From Sesamum alatum (lineage: Eukaryota > Streptophyta > Magnoliopsida > Lamiales > Pedaliaceae), in NCBI GenBank assembly GCA_034509735.1, contig JACGWO010000001.1, positions 12,106,854 to 12,170,853 of the forward strand: DNA of 64,000 nucleotides. The letters are read 5' to 3'. The notes below the pieces were generated by a model that was given only the letters and a program-made list of their open reading frames with translations, was not told the origin of the DNA and ran no database searches. Below, piece by piece: positions 47,885 through 60,186 of the stretch. A program made the position numbers and the translations under genes. Positions within the stretch are counted from its first letter, which is position 1, and each line of letters starts with the position of its first letter.

Positions 47885-49146
47885 AGAGGTCAGGGGTTCG
47901 AACCCCTGTGAATTCTTTTTATTATAATATATATTCTTAGAGGTCATGAGTTCGAACCCCTGCAAATTCTTTTATTATAATAAATATTTCTAGAGGTCAT
48001 AGGTTCGAACCCCAATGAATTCTTTTTATCATAATAAATATTCTTAAAGGCCATGTGTTCGAACCATTTCGAAATCTTTTTGTTATAATAAATATTCCTA
48101 GAGGTCATGGGTTCGAACCCCTGCGGGTTCTTTTTATTATAATAAACATTCATAGAGGTCAGGGGTTCGAACCCCTGCGAATTCTTTTTATGTTAATAAA
48201 TATTTCAAGAGGTCATGTGTTCGAACCCCTACGAATTTCCTATATTATAATAATAAATATTCCTAGAGGTCAAGGGTTCGAACCCCTGCAAATTCTATTT
48301 ATGTTAATAAATATTCCAAGATATCATGGGTTCGAACCCCTGCGAATTCCTTTTATTATAATAAATATCGCTAGAGGTCATGGGTTCGAACCCCTGCAAA
48401 TTCTTTTTATTATAATAAAGATTCCTAGAGTTTAGGGGTTCGAACCCCTACGAATTCTATTTATGTTAATAAATACTCCAAGAGGTCATGGGTTCGAACC
48501 CCGGCGAATTCCTTTTATTATAATAAATATCCTTAGATGTCATGGGTTCGAACCCCTTCGAAATCTTTTTATTATCATAAATATTCCTACAGATCGTGTG
48601 TTCGAACCAACGAATTTTTTTTTTATTATAATAAGTATTCCTGTAGGTCATGGGTTCGAACCACTGCGAATTCTTTTTATTATAATAAACATTCCTGGAG
48701 GTCATAGGTTCGAATCCCTACGAATTCTTTTTATTATAATAAACATTTCTAGAGGTCATGGGTTTGAACCCCTACGAATTAGAGGTCATGGGTTCGAACC
48801 CCTGCGAATTCCTTTGATTATAATAAATATTCTTAGAGGTCATGGGTTCAAACCCTACGAATTCTTTTTATTATAATAAATATTCCTGGAGGTCATGGGT
48901 TCGAACCCCTGCGAATTCTTTTTATTATAATAAACATTTCTGGAGGTCATGGGTTCGAATCTCTGTGAATTTTTTTTATTAAATAACATTCCTAGAGATC
49001 ATGGGTTCCAATCCCTGTTAAATTTCTTTATTATAATAAATATTCCTAGAGGTCATGGATTCGAACCCCTACGAATTCTTTTTATTATAATAAATATTCC
49101 TAAAGGTCATGAGTTCGAACCCTGTGAATTCCTTTTATTATAATAG
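47885..49146 (+). repeat. B-box minisatellite array 1, 24 units of about 54 bp
   Basis: Unit consensus in order: AGAGGTCATGGGTTCGAACC, then CCTGCGAATTC, TTTTTATTATAATAAATATTCCT. GGTTCGAACCC is the tRNA-gene B-box/T-arm sequence, exact in about half the units. An oligo-T run follows it by about 10-12 bp. Two perfect palindromes per unit: GGGTTCGAACCC and TTATTATAATAA. One unit (about 48751-48780) is only 30 bp. No A-box is present. Confidence 0.97.
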
Positions 49147-50388
49147 TAATTTTATTATTTTTAAATTATTTTTATAATTAAGTAATATATATATATATAT
49201 TAAGATAAGTTTCTCATAATAAGATGTTGTTGTTAGTTTTAAAACTTAAAAAGATTTTGTGATCTTTTTCATTGTCATGTTAATTAGCTAATTTTTCTAT
49301 CAATCTCATAATTAGATCTATTTCTTTACAAGCATAATTTGCCAAGAACAATTTAAAATTCAATAATGCTAATTATTTTATTTTAATTAAACTAAAAATC
49401 GATTGTCACAAGTTACCTAAAATATAATAATTATTTTACCATGCATTAAATTTGTATGTAATTTTTATTATTATAATAACTAGAATTTTCCATGTTCGTT
49501 ACACCATGATAAAATTTTTGCAAAAAACTAATTTCGGTCATATTTATTATTTTTAATTTATATTATGAGAAAAGAAATATTTTTTAATTTTTTCAGAAAA
49601 ACTTATTAAATAAAAAATTCTTCTCTCATTCACATTATATCCGAAAAATAACTTTAAAAGATATCGTAAACGCCAATTTATTTTCAAGTGAGATATATTT
49701 TCTCTTCTAATATTTTTATAAAAATCTGAATCCACCAAAATTATTCAAAATTACTTTGGTATCATTAATTGTTAGAATAATTTAATGATTTATCACCCAT
49801 AAAATTTCATCAAAAAAATATTAAATTATAAATATAAATATCATCATAGAAATATATAAATTTAGTTGACAAAAGTTATGCGCACAACAAATTGAATAAT
49901 TCAGGATAAATCAAAAAAATATAAATGTCATCCATAAATAGTGAAATTCTTAAATTGTTTTCATATTATATATATAGTTTTATATTATTAAGACACATAT
50001 AAATATTTTCTTTTGATATTCTTTATATATAAAATAAATATATTTAATATTCATTATATATACAAATTAAATAAACATCTATTAATATATTTGAGGACAT
50101 ACATATTGATATTTATGTTATTGGTAATCACCTTTGCATTCAAAAAATACAATACAACTTATAGCTTCATCAGTCAATTTTATTCCTTTCTATATATTTG
50201 TTACGATTGTAAATATTTTATAATTTTTATAACACAAAATTGTATAATGCACTATAACTGAAAAAGAAAACATAATTTTATGTAAAAATATTTTTCATTT
50301 GATATTCACTTAATTTAAAAAATCTTATCAAATATAATTTCAATTAGAATTAAATTAAATCTGTGCATAGCACGGGTCACACGCTAGT
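49147..50388. other. AT-rich 3' part of H1
   Basis: Non-coding. From 49481 a block begins (ACTAG, then 'cggtcatatttattatttttaatttatatt', 'gatatcgtaaacgcc', 'gttgacaaaagttatgcgc') that recurs at 50739-51308 and 51957-53158. Confidence 0.6.
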
Positions 50389-50488
50389 ATATATATATTT
50401 GAAGCTGGTCTTTGACCAAAACCTTCAATTTTGATCAAATTCTAATTTTCTAGAAATTTAAATTTTTTTTATTATGATAAATATTTCT

Positions 50489-50731
50489 AGAGGTCATGGG
50501 TTCGAACCCCTGCGAATTTTTTTTATTATAATAAATATTCCTAGAGGTTAGGGGTTCGAACCCCTACGAATTCTTTTTATGTTAATAAATATTCCAAGAG
50601 GTCATGGGTTCGAACCCCTGCGAATTTCTTTTATCATAATAAATATTTCTAGAGGTCATGGGTTCGTACCCCCGCGAGTTCTTTTTCTGTTAAGAAATAT
50701 TCCTACAAATTATGTGTTCGAATTCCTACGA
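50489..50731 (+). repeat. B-box minisatellite array 2, 5 units
   Basis: The same ~54-bp unit as array 1. The last unit is decayed and runs into the 'aactagcatttgccc' block. Confidence 0.95.
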
Positions 50732-51427
50732 AATAACTAGCATTTGCCCTGTTCGTTGCACCATGACAAACTTTTTGCATAAAACTAATTCCGATCATAT
50801 TTATTATTTTTAATTTATATTATGAGAAAATAAATAGTTCTTAATTTTTTCTGAAAAAACCTATCTAATAAAAAATTATTCTCTCATAGTCATTATATCT
50901 AATAACTTTAAAAGATATTGTAAACGCCAATTGATTTTTAAGTGAGATATATTTTTTCTCTTCAAATAATTTTAGAAAAATTTGAATCCATCAAAATTAT
51001 TCAAAATTACTTTGGTATTATTAATTGTTATAATAATTTAATATTTTCTCACCTATAAAATTTCATCACAAAAATATTTATAAATATATATATATATATC
51101 ATCATAAAAAGATATAAATTTAGTTGACAAAAGCTATGCGCACAACAAATTAAATAATTCAAAATAAATCAAGAAAAAATAAATGCCATTCATAGATAGT
51201 AAAATTCTTAAATTATTTTCATGTTCTATATAAGTATTTTCTATGGATATTCATTATATATAAAATAAATATATTTAATATCCATTATATATACAAATTA
51301 AATAAACATCTATCTATTCTATTAATATATATATATTTGAAGGCGGTCTTTTAACCAAATATTTAATTTTGACCAAAATTCTAATTTTCTAGAATTTTGA
51401 ATTTCTTTTATTATATAAAATATTCCT

Positions 51428-51958
51428 AGAGGTCAGGGGTTCGAACCCCTGTGAATTCTTTTTTATTATAATATATATTCTTAGAGGTCATGGGTTCGAA
51501 CCCCTGCAAATTCTTTTTTTATAATAAATATTTCTAAAGGTCATAGGTTCGAACCCCAATGAATTCTTTTCATTATAATAAATATTCCTAGACTTCATGG
51601 GTTCGAACCCCTGCGAACTCATTTTATTATAATAAATATTCATCGAGGTCATGGGTTCGAACCCCTAAGAATTTTTTAATTTTAATAAATATTCTTAGAT
51701 GTCATGTATTCGAACCCCTGCGAACTCTTTTTATTATAATAAATATTTCTAAAGGTTATGGGTTCGAACCCTTGCGAATTCTTTTTATTATAATAAAGAT
51801 TCCTAGAGAATCATGGGTTCAAACCATTGCGAATTCTTTTTATTATAATAAATAATACTAGAGGTAATGGATTCGAACCCCTGAATTTTTTTTATTATAA
51901 TAAATATTTCTATAGGTTATTGGTTCGAATACCTACGAATTCGTTTTATTATAATAAA
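51428..51958 (+). repeat. B-box minisatellite array 3, 10 units
   Basis: The first three units copy the distinctive first three of array 1 (ends 'tgtgaattc', 'tgcaaattc', 'aatgaattc'), so arrays 1 and 3 share an ancestor and later changed in length (24 against 10). Confidence 0.95.
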
Positions 51959-52848
51959 CTAGAAACTATGGTGCGCGTAAAACTAATTCCGGTCATATTT
52001 ATTATTTTTAATTTATATTATGAGAAAATAAATATTTTTATATATTTTTTTTCTGAAACACCCTATCAAATAAAAAATTATTCTGTCGTTCACATTATAT
52101 CCGAAAAATAACTTTATAAGATATCGTAAACGCCAACTTGATTTTCAAGTGAAAAATCTAGACCCATCAAAATTATTTAAAATTACTTTGGTATCATTAA
52201 TTGTTATAATCATTTAATAATTTGTCACCCATAAAATTTCATTACAAAAATATTAAATTATGAGGAAAAAGATCATCATAGAAATATATAAACTTAGTTG
52301 ACAAAAGTTATGCGCGCAATAAATTAAATAATTCAAGATAAATCAAGAAAATATAAATATCATCCACAAAATTGTAAAATCATGAATATCAATAAAATAA
52401 TAAAAAAGTATACCAAGATACATTTTGAATATCAATTATATAATTTTGAGCGCTTAATAATTTTTATCATAATTGTATGTCATTCTTTACATAGAGAATT
52501 GGTGACAAATGAATTGAAGATCCAAATTATAGAATTTTGTTAACTAATTATTGATATAAGATGCTATTTAAAGGTAGTTAAAAAAAATGTATATTCAAAA
52601 TCATGTGAGTCATACTACCTATTCATTTGTCAATTTAATATATAGTTTCAGTAAAAATTTGATATGGTAAATTTGTATAAGTATGTAAATGACTTTATAT
52701 TGCATTTGCATAAATAGTGAAATTCTTAAATTGTTTTCATGTTATATATAGCTTTATATTAATAAGACACATATAAGTATTTTCTATTTGTATTCATTAT
52801 ATATAAAATAAATTTATTTAATATTCACTATATATGCAAATTAAATAA

Positions 52849-52886
<38 letters not shown>

Positions 52887-53159
52887 TTGAGGACATACTT
52901 ATTGGTATTTATGTTATTATTAATCACCTTTGCATTAAAAAATGCAATACAACTTATGGCGTCATCAATCAATTTGTTCGATATCCCTTTGTATATATTT
53001 CTTATGATTGTCAATTTTTACAATTTTTATAACACAAAATTTCTATAATGCACTTTAACAATATTGTTCATTTGACATGCACTTAATTTGAAAAATCTTA
53101 TAAAATATAATTTTAACTAGAATTAAATTAAATCCGTGCATAGCACAGGTCACACGCTA

Positions 53160-56017
53160 GTATATATATATATATATAGCAAAATAATAGTTGACCAAAA
53201 TTAAGTTAATTTTGACCAAATACTAAATTTTGGTAATTTTGAATTTTTTAATTATCAACAAAAAAATTTATTGGATAGAAACACCATCAATTTTAAATAT
53301 ATTTAAGTATTTATATTCTATTATCCAAAATCCTCTTTCTAAATTATATTTTTTATTTGTTTCACTGATTAATGTTTGTATTCAAATATTTAAATATCAT
53401 TTAGTAAAAATTATTCATGTGTATTTTTTCCTTTTTAATTCCGTAATTTTTTTCAATCAAATACTCATTAATTTTTCATTCCTAGGTATTATGTACATTT
53501 TTTTTTCTTTCAACTTGATTTTGATTTCATAATAAATTGTATTTTATTTGGATTCGATAAGTGAATTTGTCTAGATAAATACAGTTTAATTTAAAGTAGA
53601 TGAAGTTTTTAACAAATAAAAAAAATCTTAATAATCAAAAAAATAAATATAATCCTAAAATATGTATCTATTTAAGATAAATAAAAATTAATTATTATCT
53701 TTATCTTGAAGATGAGATTTTGGATAAATATATCTTAAATATTTATTTTGAATCTATATGAATCTTATCTCTAAAATTGTCAAGAAAAAAATTTATTAGT
53801 TAGAAAAATAATCTACTTTAAATATATTATATATTTATTTTGTACTTATCTGAAATCTTAGCTCCAAGATTATAATGTTAATTCAATTGGTATTATCTTA
53901 AACTTACCTAATGATCATGGTCTCTATCAAATTTATATTTAAATAGACTAAATCCACTTTGCATCTTCTCATTTATTAAATAGGCTCGATTCTATTCATT
54001 ATCGATCCTTCTCCAGTAAACGATCTAAAAATTTAGCACTGCATGTGCTTCTTTATAGTGTTCTTCTGTACCAACTATGAGTTTATTTGCTTTTTTCTAT
54101 GATCTTTGAAGGTTTGTATCTTAAACTTTAATATTTATTCGATTTTTACACTCATATTTTATGGATAGACAAATGTTTTGCTCTTTATCATGATATTATT
54201 ATATTTTTTATATATTATTTTTTATGATACTTGAAAGTTATTGAATTAATAAATCTCTACCCTTTTCTTATGTTTACTTTTTTAAATTTCAATATTTATT
54301 TCTTTTGTTGTGTTAGTTTTTTTTTGTTTTTCAGATTTATGTGGTGATTAACACTTGATTTTGTTTTTCTACAAGAAAGAATAGATTAATTTAGTATCAA
54401 TGGTACATATTTCGCTTTAATATTTATTTTTATGATTATACTTAATTTGTTATTTAATTTTATTTATGTTTAAATATTTATTCTTTTGTATCTTTGTATA
54501 CACCAATTCTTTTTAATTCATATTATAATTTCATCCATTATTTTTTTAGTTAAATTTTGTTTTTCTTTTCCATATTTTATTCTTTTTTGTTTATATTTTT
54601 TTCAAGAAGGAATATATTTATTTAGTGTTAATAAGTATGTATTTTTTTTAACATTTATTTATATGATTCTACTTAATCTGCTTTAAATTTTATATTTTTT
54701 TTAAATATTCAACACTTTTAATCATTTTACACACTATTTTTTATATATTATAGTTTCATCCATTAAGGTTTATTTTATAGTTTAATTTTGTTGTTTTTTC
54801 TTTCAGATTTTATTTTATTTTCATTTTTTCTTTGGTTTTCCTACAAGAACGAATAGATTCAGTTATTTAATAGGTATACATTTCGTTTAACATGTATTTC
54901 TATGATTCCATACTTGATTTGGTATTTAGCTTTTTTTATATCTATATTCTCCCATTTTGTATCTATTTATACACCATTTTTTTTTATATATTATAGTTTC
55001 ATCATTAAATTTTCATTTCATAGTTTATTTTTTTCATTCTTTTTCAGACTTTATTTTCTTTGTTTTTTTTTTTTTTGGTCTACTGATGATGTTTTACAAG
55101 ATAAAAAGAACCACTCAATTTTAATTATTGTGTATTAGTGTTTTCTCGAACTAATCTAAATATGATTCTACTAAATATACGATCATATATTTTGTAAATC
55201 TTTAGATTCACATGTAAATATATGTATTTTTATGTTGTGTAATTTGAACTCTTTTTCAGAAGAAGTCCACAATGATCGATTGAATTCTGTTTTCTTCTTA
55301 TTTATATTTTACTTTAATTGAAAATTTTATAGGCATACATGTGTTAGATTAATAATAAATACAGAGATTAATTCAATTCCTAATATATCTTAAACACTAT
55401 TTTCATTTTTTATTTTGTGGTTTTATCTTAAAGCTTATACGATGTACAATACTTTCTTTTGCTTTTGGCTTTTGTATTCCTTGATTTTATTTTATTTTTT
55501 GTGATTAAAATGACATGATAATCAAACAATTTTATTCTTTAATATGTGTGTACATATATGTTTATTGTAAGGAATTAATATCATATTTCATAATTCCTAT
55601 TATGACTTTGCTCATCACCAATACCTCATTTTATTTATTTTTAATAAGTAAGATCATTTTAGATATTAATACAAACAATACATTTAAGTAATTTTTTATT
55701 TTTTATATTTTTATATAAGATTGGATATATGCAAAAAAGTTATCTATATATTTAATAGAATGTCACAATTATTTGAAAGTAATCATCATATAAACACAAA
55801 CTTTGATATGTAGAAATAGTTGTATGGGTAGGAAATATCATTTTCAATAACGATCGAGACAGAGTAAAAATTCAAAACTACTATACTTTACCTATTAAAA
55901 AGGAAAGTTCTATTTAACATAAAAGATTTATTTGTAGCACAATATATTATAAAAAAAAGTGTTTATTTTAAAATATATAAATATACGTATAATCGTGCAT
56001 AGCACGGGTTTTACGCT
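53160..56017 (+). mobile_element. Helitron-like element F, plus strand
   Basis: Starts in a TA run, then 'gttgaccaaaattaagtt'. It ends with CGTGC-ata-GCACG, a 5-bp hairpin, and CTAG at 56013-56016 followed by T. Three tandem units of about 236 bp lie at 54369-55080 ('ctacaagaa(a/c)gaatag' near 54369, 54603 and 54840). The reverse-strand partner is 32341-35620. No long ORF. Confidence 0.55.
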
Positions 56018-56342
56018 AGTCTTTTAATATGACGTATCCCCATATGTCATCGACTTGTGTAATGTGAAATCCTTACTATATGTTGACTAGACTTGCTGAA
56101 ATAAAGATTTTTTTCCTGAACCTGCTATGTTAGTAGAGGTAATATTATTCTATGGGCCAAAGGCTTGTTCCTTGTGCCAAGTGGATTTTACCTATTGGAC
56201 TACTCGACTAAGGGCTCACTTTTTTTGCTATTGGGGTCCTAAAGTAAAGGGCTTGAGCCTTGAGGGGTCATCAATATGCAAACTAGGATATTCATTTGTA
56301 TGTATAAGTAAATCAACATATTAATAGATGAATTAAAAAATA
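56018..56342. other. non-coding stretch
   Basis: No recognised feature. Confidence 0.5.
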
Positions 56343-56769
56343 GGGTAAATTACATCTACCTCTCCTGAAATTTGATATAATTATAAATATTCCCTCATTG
56401 TTTCAAAAATTACAAATACCCTTCCTGAGGTTTGTAACCATCTAACAAATAACTCATTTCCATCCATTTTTGTGGGTGAACTTACCAAAATGCCCTTATG
56501 CATTTTATTTAATTTTTTAAATTCTTTGAATTTTTTTGGAGTACAATGCACATGGAGAGGTTCTTAAGATTTTTTACACAGAGGAGTTAATAATGTAATT
56601 TATCTCGATTGATTTTTTTGCAAGTTAACTAAAAAATCAAGGGCAAAATGGTCAATTTCAGATATTTAGTTGAAAATTACAAACCTCAAGGGGTATTTAT
56701 AATTTTTTAAATAACGAATGAGTATTTATAATTATGCCAAATATTAGGAAAAGTAGATCTAATTTACCC
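56343..56769. mobile_element. GGGTAAATTAC-family MITE, copy at 56 kb
   Basis: GGGTAAATTACATCTACC at the left mirrors 'agatctaatttaccc' at the right, with the same inner order as 4661-5081. Flanks are TA on the left and TA on the right. Confidence 0.75.
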
Positions 56770-57148
56770 TAAAAGATATCCAAATTTCTCTATACTCGTC
56801 TTCTACAAACTACTCATTGGACAATGTCAAACAACGTAAAGGGGTTTGTAGGAAAGCTTTTTGCCAGAAAAAAGAAAAAAAAAAAAAAAAAAAGGCAATA
56901 AATGGCTTCGCGTAAAGACAAACTCAAAAGATTCCCCCACCCCCACAAAAAAATATAAAAAAGCTCAACTAATTTTTCTTAATATTTTTAAAAAATTTAA
57001 TTTTAACATGTTAATAGACCAAATTAACCACCTTCCTTTTATTTGTTAGTATTTCATTTTACCCATCATATAATTGATATTTTTTCGTTTCAAATAGAAA
57101 TACTTGTTACATGATTTGAATTCTAATGTTTTGGTTGTATTTTTTGTC
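56770..57148. other. AT-rich non-coding stretch with an A-run
   Basis: Contains an A-run at about 56876-56893. The 62-codon open stretch beginning there is lysine-rich by composition only. Confidence 0.5.
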
Positions 57149-57466
57149 CACTAGAAAAATATTAATATTTAACCTTGGCTAATTGTCATGGTTAAAAATA
57201 TATAGCCGTAAGGAATAGTCATTTACCACAATTATACAATGGTTATTGACCGTGGTATTTCCGAGTGTGGCTAAAACATTTTACATGTTAAAAGTCATGG
57301 CAAAAAGATTTGCTATGGCTCATAACCATGGCAAAAATAGTTTTCATGGTTGATAATCTAAGTTTTTGTAACAGTTTTTATTTAATCATGGTTAATAATA
57401 ATTATTTACCATTATTTTAGTCCGTCGTCAATAAATTTGTAGCCAATAGTGAATTTTCTTTTAGTG
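57149..57466. mobile_element. CACTA-type MITE, copy 2
   Basis: CACTAGAAAAATATT at the left, TTCTTTTAGTG at the right. GTC flanks both sides (57146-57148, 57467-57469). Confidence 0.85.
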
Positions 57467-57668
57467 GTCGTTATTATATCAAACACCCTAATAATTTATT
57501 TATCACACTTTAAGATCTTATTTATAAAATAAGTCCTTAAAAATTTTATAAGATATATGAATTTGTAAGATATTTTAACCAAAGCACTCTCTTAACCAAA
57601 GCTTATGATACTGTTAATTCGTATAAAATCCTACAAGGCATAAAACAAATTTTTGATGAAATTATACA

Positions 57669-57950
57669 CACTACAAAAAATATAACCTTTAATTCTGACA
57701 AATTATCATAATTAATACTAAATAATCATTGCGAATAGTCATTGACTACGGCGACGCAATAGTTGTCGGCCGTGGTTTTTGCGAGGGTGACTAAAATATT
57801 TACCACGGCTAAAAAGGCAAATAAATTTTTCATGGTAGAAAAATGAGTTTTTACTTTAATTTTTATTTAACCATAATTAATATTAATTATTTACCACGAT
57901 TTTAATCATAATCATTAAAAATATAGTTAAGATTAACATTTTTTCTAGTG
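57669..57950. mobile_element. CACTA-type MITE, copy 3
   Basis: CACTACAAAAAATATAACC at the left, TTTTTTCTAGTG at the right. ACA flanks both sides (57666-57668, 57951-57953). Internal 'gccgtggtttttgcga' and 'accacggctaaaa' match the other copies. Confidence 0.87.
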
Positions 57951-57953
57951 ACA

Positions 57954-58653
57954 TAATTTGGGCCCAATCCAATCACTATATACGGAGAGAATTAGTGACG
58001 TACAGTGGAAGTTGGCGCCCGTCCATTCACAAAAGGAAAGCACGACTGTTTCAATCATCTATACTAATTATATAAAAAACCCTCATTTTGTATTAATTTT
58101 TGAAAATTTTAAAAAAGTTTATGAACTAGCCGATTTACTTAATTTAGGACCGATTCAATAGGCGGTTCGAGCGATTTTCAAAAATAGAATGATTTCAATG
58201 CTAGTTCGATTTTATGGGTTGAATCGAACCGTTTTAGAGATTGATACACAGATTTATCGGTTTGACCAGTCGGTCCGGGTTAGGTTTTAAAACATTGGTC
58301 CAATGGGAATGGGGTCTAAATCAGAATATGAATCTCAATCAATTGGAGAGAACTTTTAACTCAAATTGAATTTGATCGAATTTGAACTAATTATATAACA
58401 AAAATAATACTTATTGTATGATTGATGTATAATTTGAAGATGTAAGGACCTAAATTGGGCCGCAACCATCAATTAAGACCACGTAGTCGTCCAGGATATA
58501 TATGGGAATAGTGTGTGAATCAATGGGCTATTTAGAGATCGTTGTAGCCTGTAGGAGAGAAACATTTGTACACTTAATAGGGTGTTTAGTTTAGTATATT
58601 TGAATACTTTATATTAAAAAGTTTAAAATATTGAATCTTATTTTAAAAATAAA
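57954..58653. other. non-coding stretch
   Basis: Contains decayed text but no recognised gene or repeat. Confidence 0.5.
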
Positions 58654-58783
58654 ATTTTAAAATATTTGGATAAATAAAGAGTTTATTTGATATTAGCGTG
58701 TCTGACATACTAAATTTTATTTTAAAATATTTGGATAAATAAAGAGTTTATTTGATATTAGCGTGTCTGACATACTAAATTAT
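58654..58783. repeat. perfect or near-perfect 65-bp tandem duplication
   Basis: 'attttaaaatatttgg' to 'gacatactaaatt' occurs twice, starting at 58654 and 58719, with no difference that I can see. A recent event. Confidence 0.92.
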
Positions 58784-58872
58784 TCTTATTGTAATTGTGA
58801 TCGAGAAAATCATCAAACTATTAAAATTGAAAATCATATAAATAGATTTTTTTTGAAGGGGTAAAAATACCA

Positions 58873-59895
58873 TTAAGGTGGCACATATGCCAAGATAAGT
58901 TCACAACTGGGGAAGGGAAGATGGGAGTCGCCTTTATCACTTGATTCACTTCCAATGGCATGTCTAGCAATAGAGTGGGCGAGTTCATTACCGATTCTAC
59001 GAACTAAGGAAAAACTACAAGAATGAAAAGCAGAAGCAAGAAAATGAATGTCCTGGACAATAGGTCCCAAATCGGTAGATGAATCTTTCTTCTTGGATAG
59101 ACAAGAATGTAGATTAGCACAGTCCATTTCGATGATAATGTCTTGCTAACCGCGCCGAATAGCAAATTGAATAGCGATCCTCGTAGCCAAAGCTTCCCCA
59201 GCTTCGGGGGACAATGCTTTGTGTTCTCGAACGGCCTTCCAAGCAATGCAGCGTCCCTGGTCATCCCTCGCAACAATGCTGGATGCAAAGTCGCCATCCT
59301 GTTGGAAAATTGCAGCGTCCACATTAATCTTTACCTGCCCAGTTGGTGGGGCAGACCAGAAGGCGAGAGCAGGCTGGTTTTTGGAGATCAATGTGGGGGT
59401 CAAGAAGCCCGAAAAAGGCATCGAGGTAATGGCGGGCAAAGGCTACAGTCTGCTCCGGAGTGTAGGCTTCATCTTTCGCCTATTTCCTGTTACGACACCA
59501 CCAAATTGACCAAGCAATAACAAGAAATAGACCGACATCAACCTTACAAAATTTCCTCTATGCGTGAAAGATCCAATATCGTGCGTTCGAGGGCCATGCA
59601 GAGATGATTACCTACTGTAAGTCCGACAAGCACCAAACCAAGCGACTGAAGGGGCATAATAAGAAGGTATGGCGATCAGATTCATCCTGCATTCCGCAAA
59701 GAGGGCAGCAGATATCGATTCCCGGAATGCGTCGGGCAAGATTATGTCCAAGTGGTAGCGAAGCCGAGCAAAGCCTTCAAATGAATACTTTAACCTTATT
59801 GGGCACCTTGGCCTGCCAAATATTATTCCAGCCTGTGCGAACAGATTCAACAGCAAATGTGGAGGAGCTGGGAAGGTGGCATTGGTTCGAATCAA
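58873..59895 (-). pseudogene. LINE zinc-finger end and RNase H domain
   Basis: 59895-59608 is the region after RT (cysteine-containing, decayed). 59439-59146 has GQVKINVDAAIFQ, SIVARDDQGRCIAW and ALSPEAGEALATRIAIQFA, the start of an RNase H fold with its Asp and Glu. 59127-58873 continues with SLVRRIGNELAHSIARHA. This reverse-transcriptase-like RNase H is common at the end of plant LINEs. Confidence 0.8.
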
Positions 59896-60186
59896 ACGCC
59901 ATAGGCAGACTTAACGGAAAATGCCCCAGACTTTGTGTGAAATGCCAAATAAGTGTATCAGGAGAAGGAGTAGCACCAATTGGAATGGATAAAATAGCCT
60001 AAGTGTCCTCACCATCAAAGACGGATGCAACGAGATCCGCATTCCAATCATGAGTAGATAGGTCGAGCAGAAAACTCACCGTGGTGGGCGGGGGCAAAGG
60101 TTCCGGCTGAGAGTTAGGATGAAAGGATGGCGGCTTTGGAATCCAAGGATCGATCTATATCCGAGTGTGTAGTCCGTCCCAATGCG

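Larger units (their letters stand above)
47745..50388 (+). mobile_element. Helitron-like element H1 carrying the B-box minisatellite
   Basis: The 5' TCTATATATA follows A. The 3' end is GTGC-ata-GCAC, a short hairpin, followed 10-12 bases later by CTAG and T. Inside are 'atatttgaaggcggtcttttgacc', the 24-unit array and a block from 'actagaattttcc' (49481) shared with 50739 and 51957. No Rep/helicase coding, so it is non-autonomous if the class is right. Confidence 0.5.
50389..53158 (+). mobile_element. Helitron-like copies H2 with nested insertion
   Basis: Starts with 'tatatttgaagctggtctttgacc', then array 2, then the shared block from 50739. Near 51309 the block is interrupted by TCTATCTATTC..'atatttgaaggcggtctttt' and array 3, up to CTAG at 51958-51961. 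The shared block then runs to a hairpin (GTGC-ata-GCAC) and CTAGT at about 53158. A (CA)n(TA)n run sits at 52849-52885. Confidence 0.45.

Noticed and set aside
48055..48876. repeat-protein genes on either strand of the array
   Set aside because: Open frames follow from a stop-free 54-bp unit; hydrophobic and basic versions mirror each other. No start context or domain.
47885..49146. tRNA genes
   Set aside because: Each unit has a B-box-like word and oligo-T, but no A-box, no anticodon arm and no cloverleaf within 54 bp.
47885..51958. CRISPR array
   Set aside because: The whole unit is repeated; there are no unique spacers, no cas genes, and the context is plant transposons.
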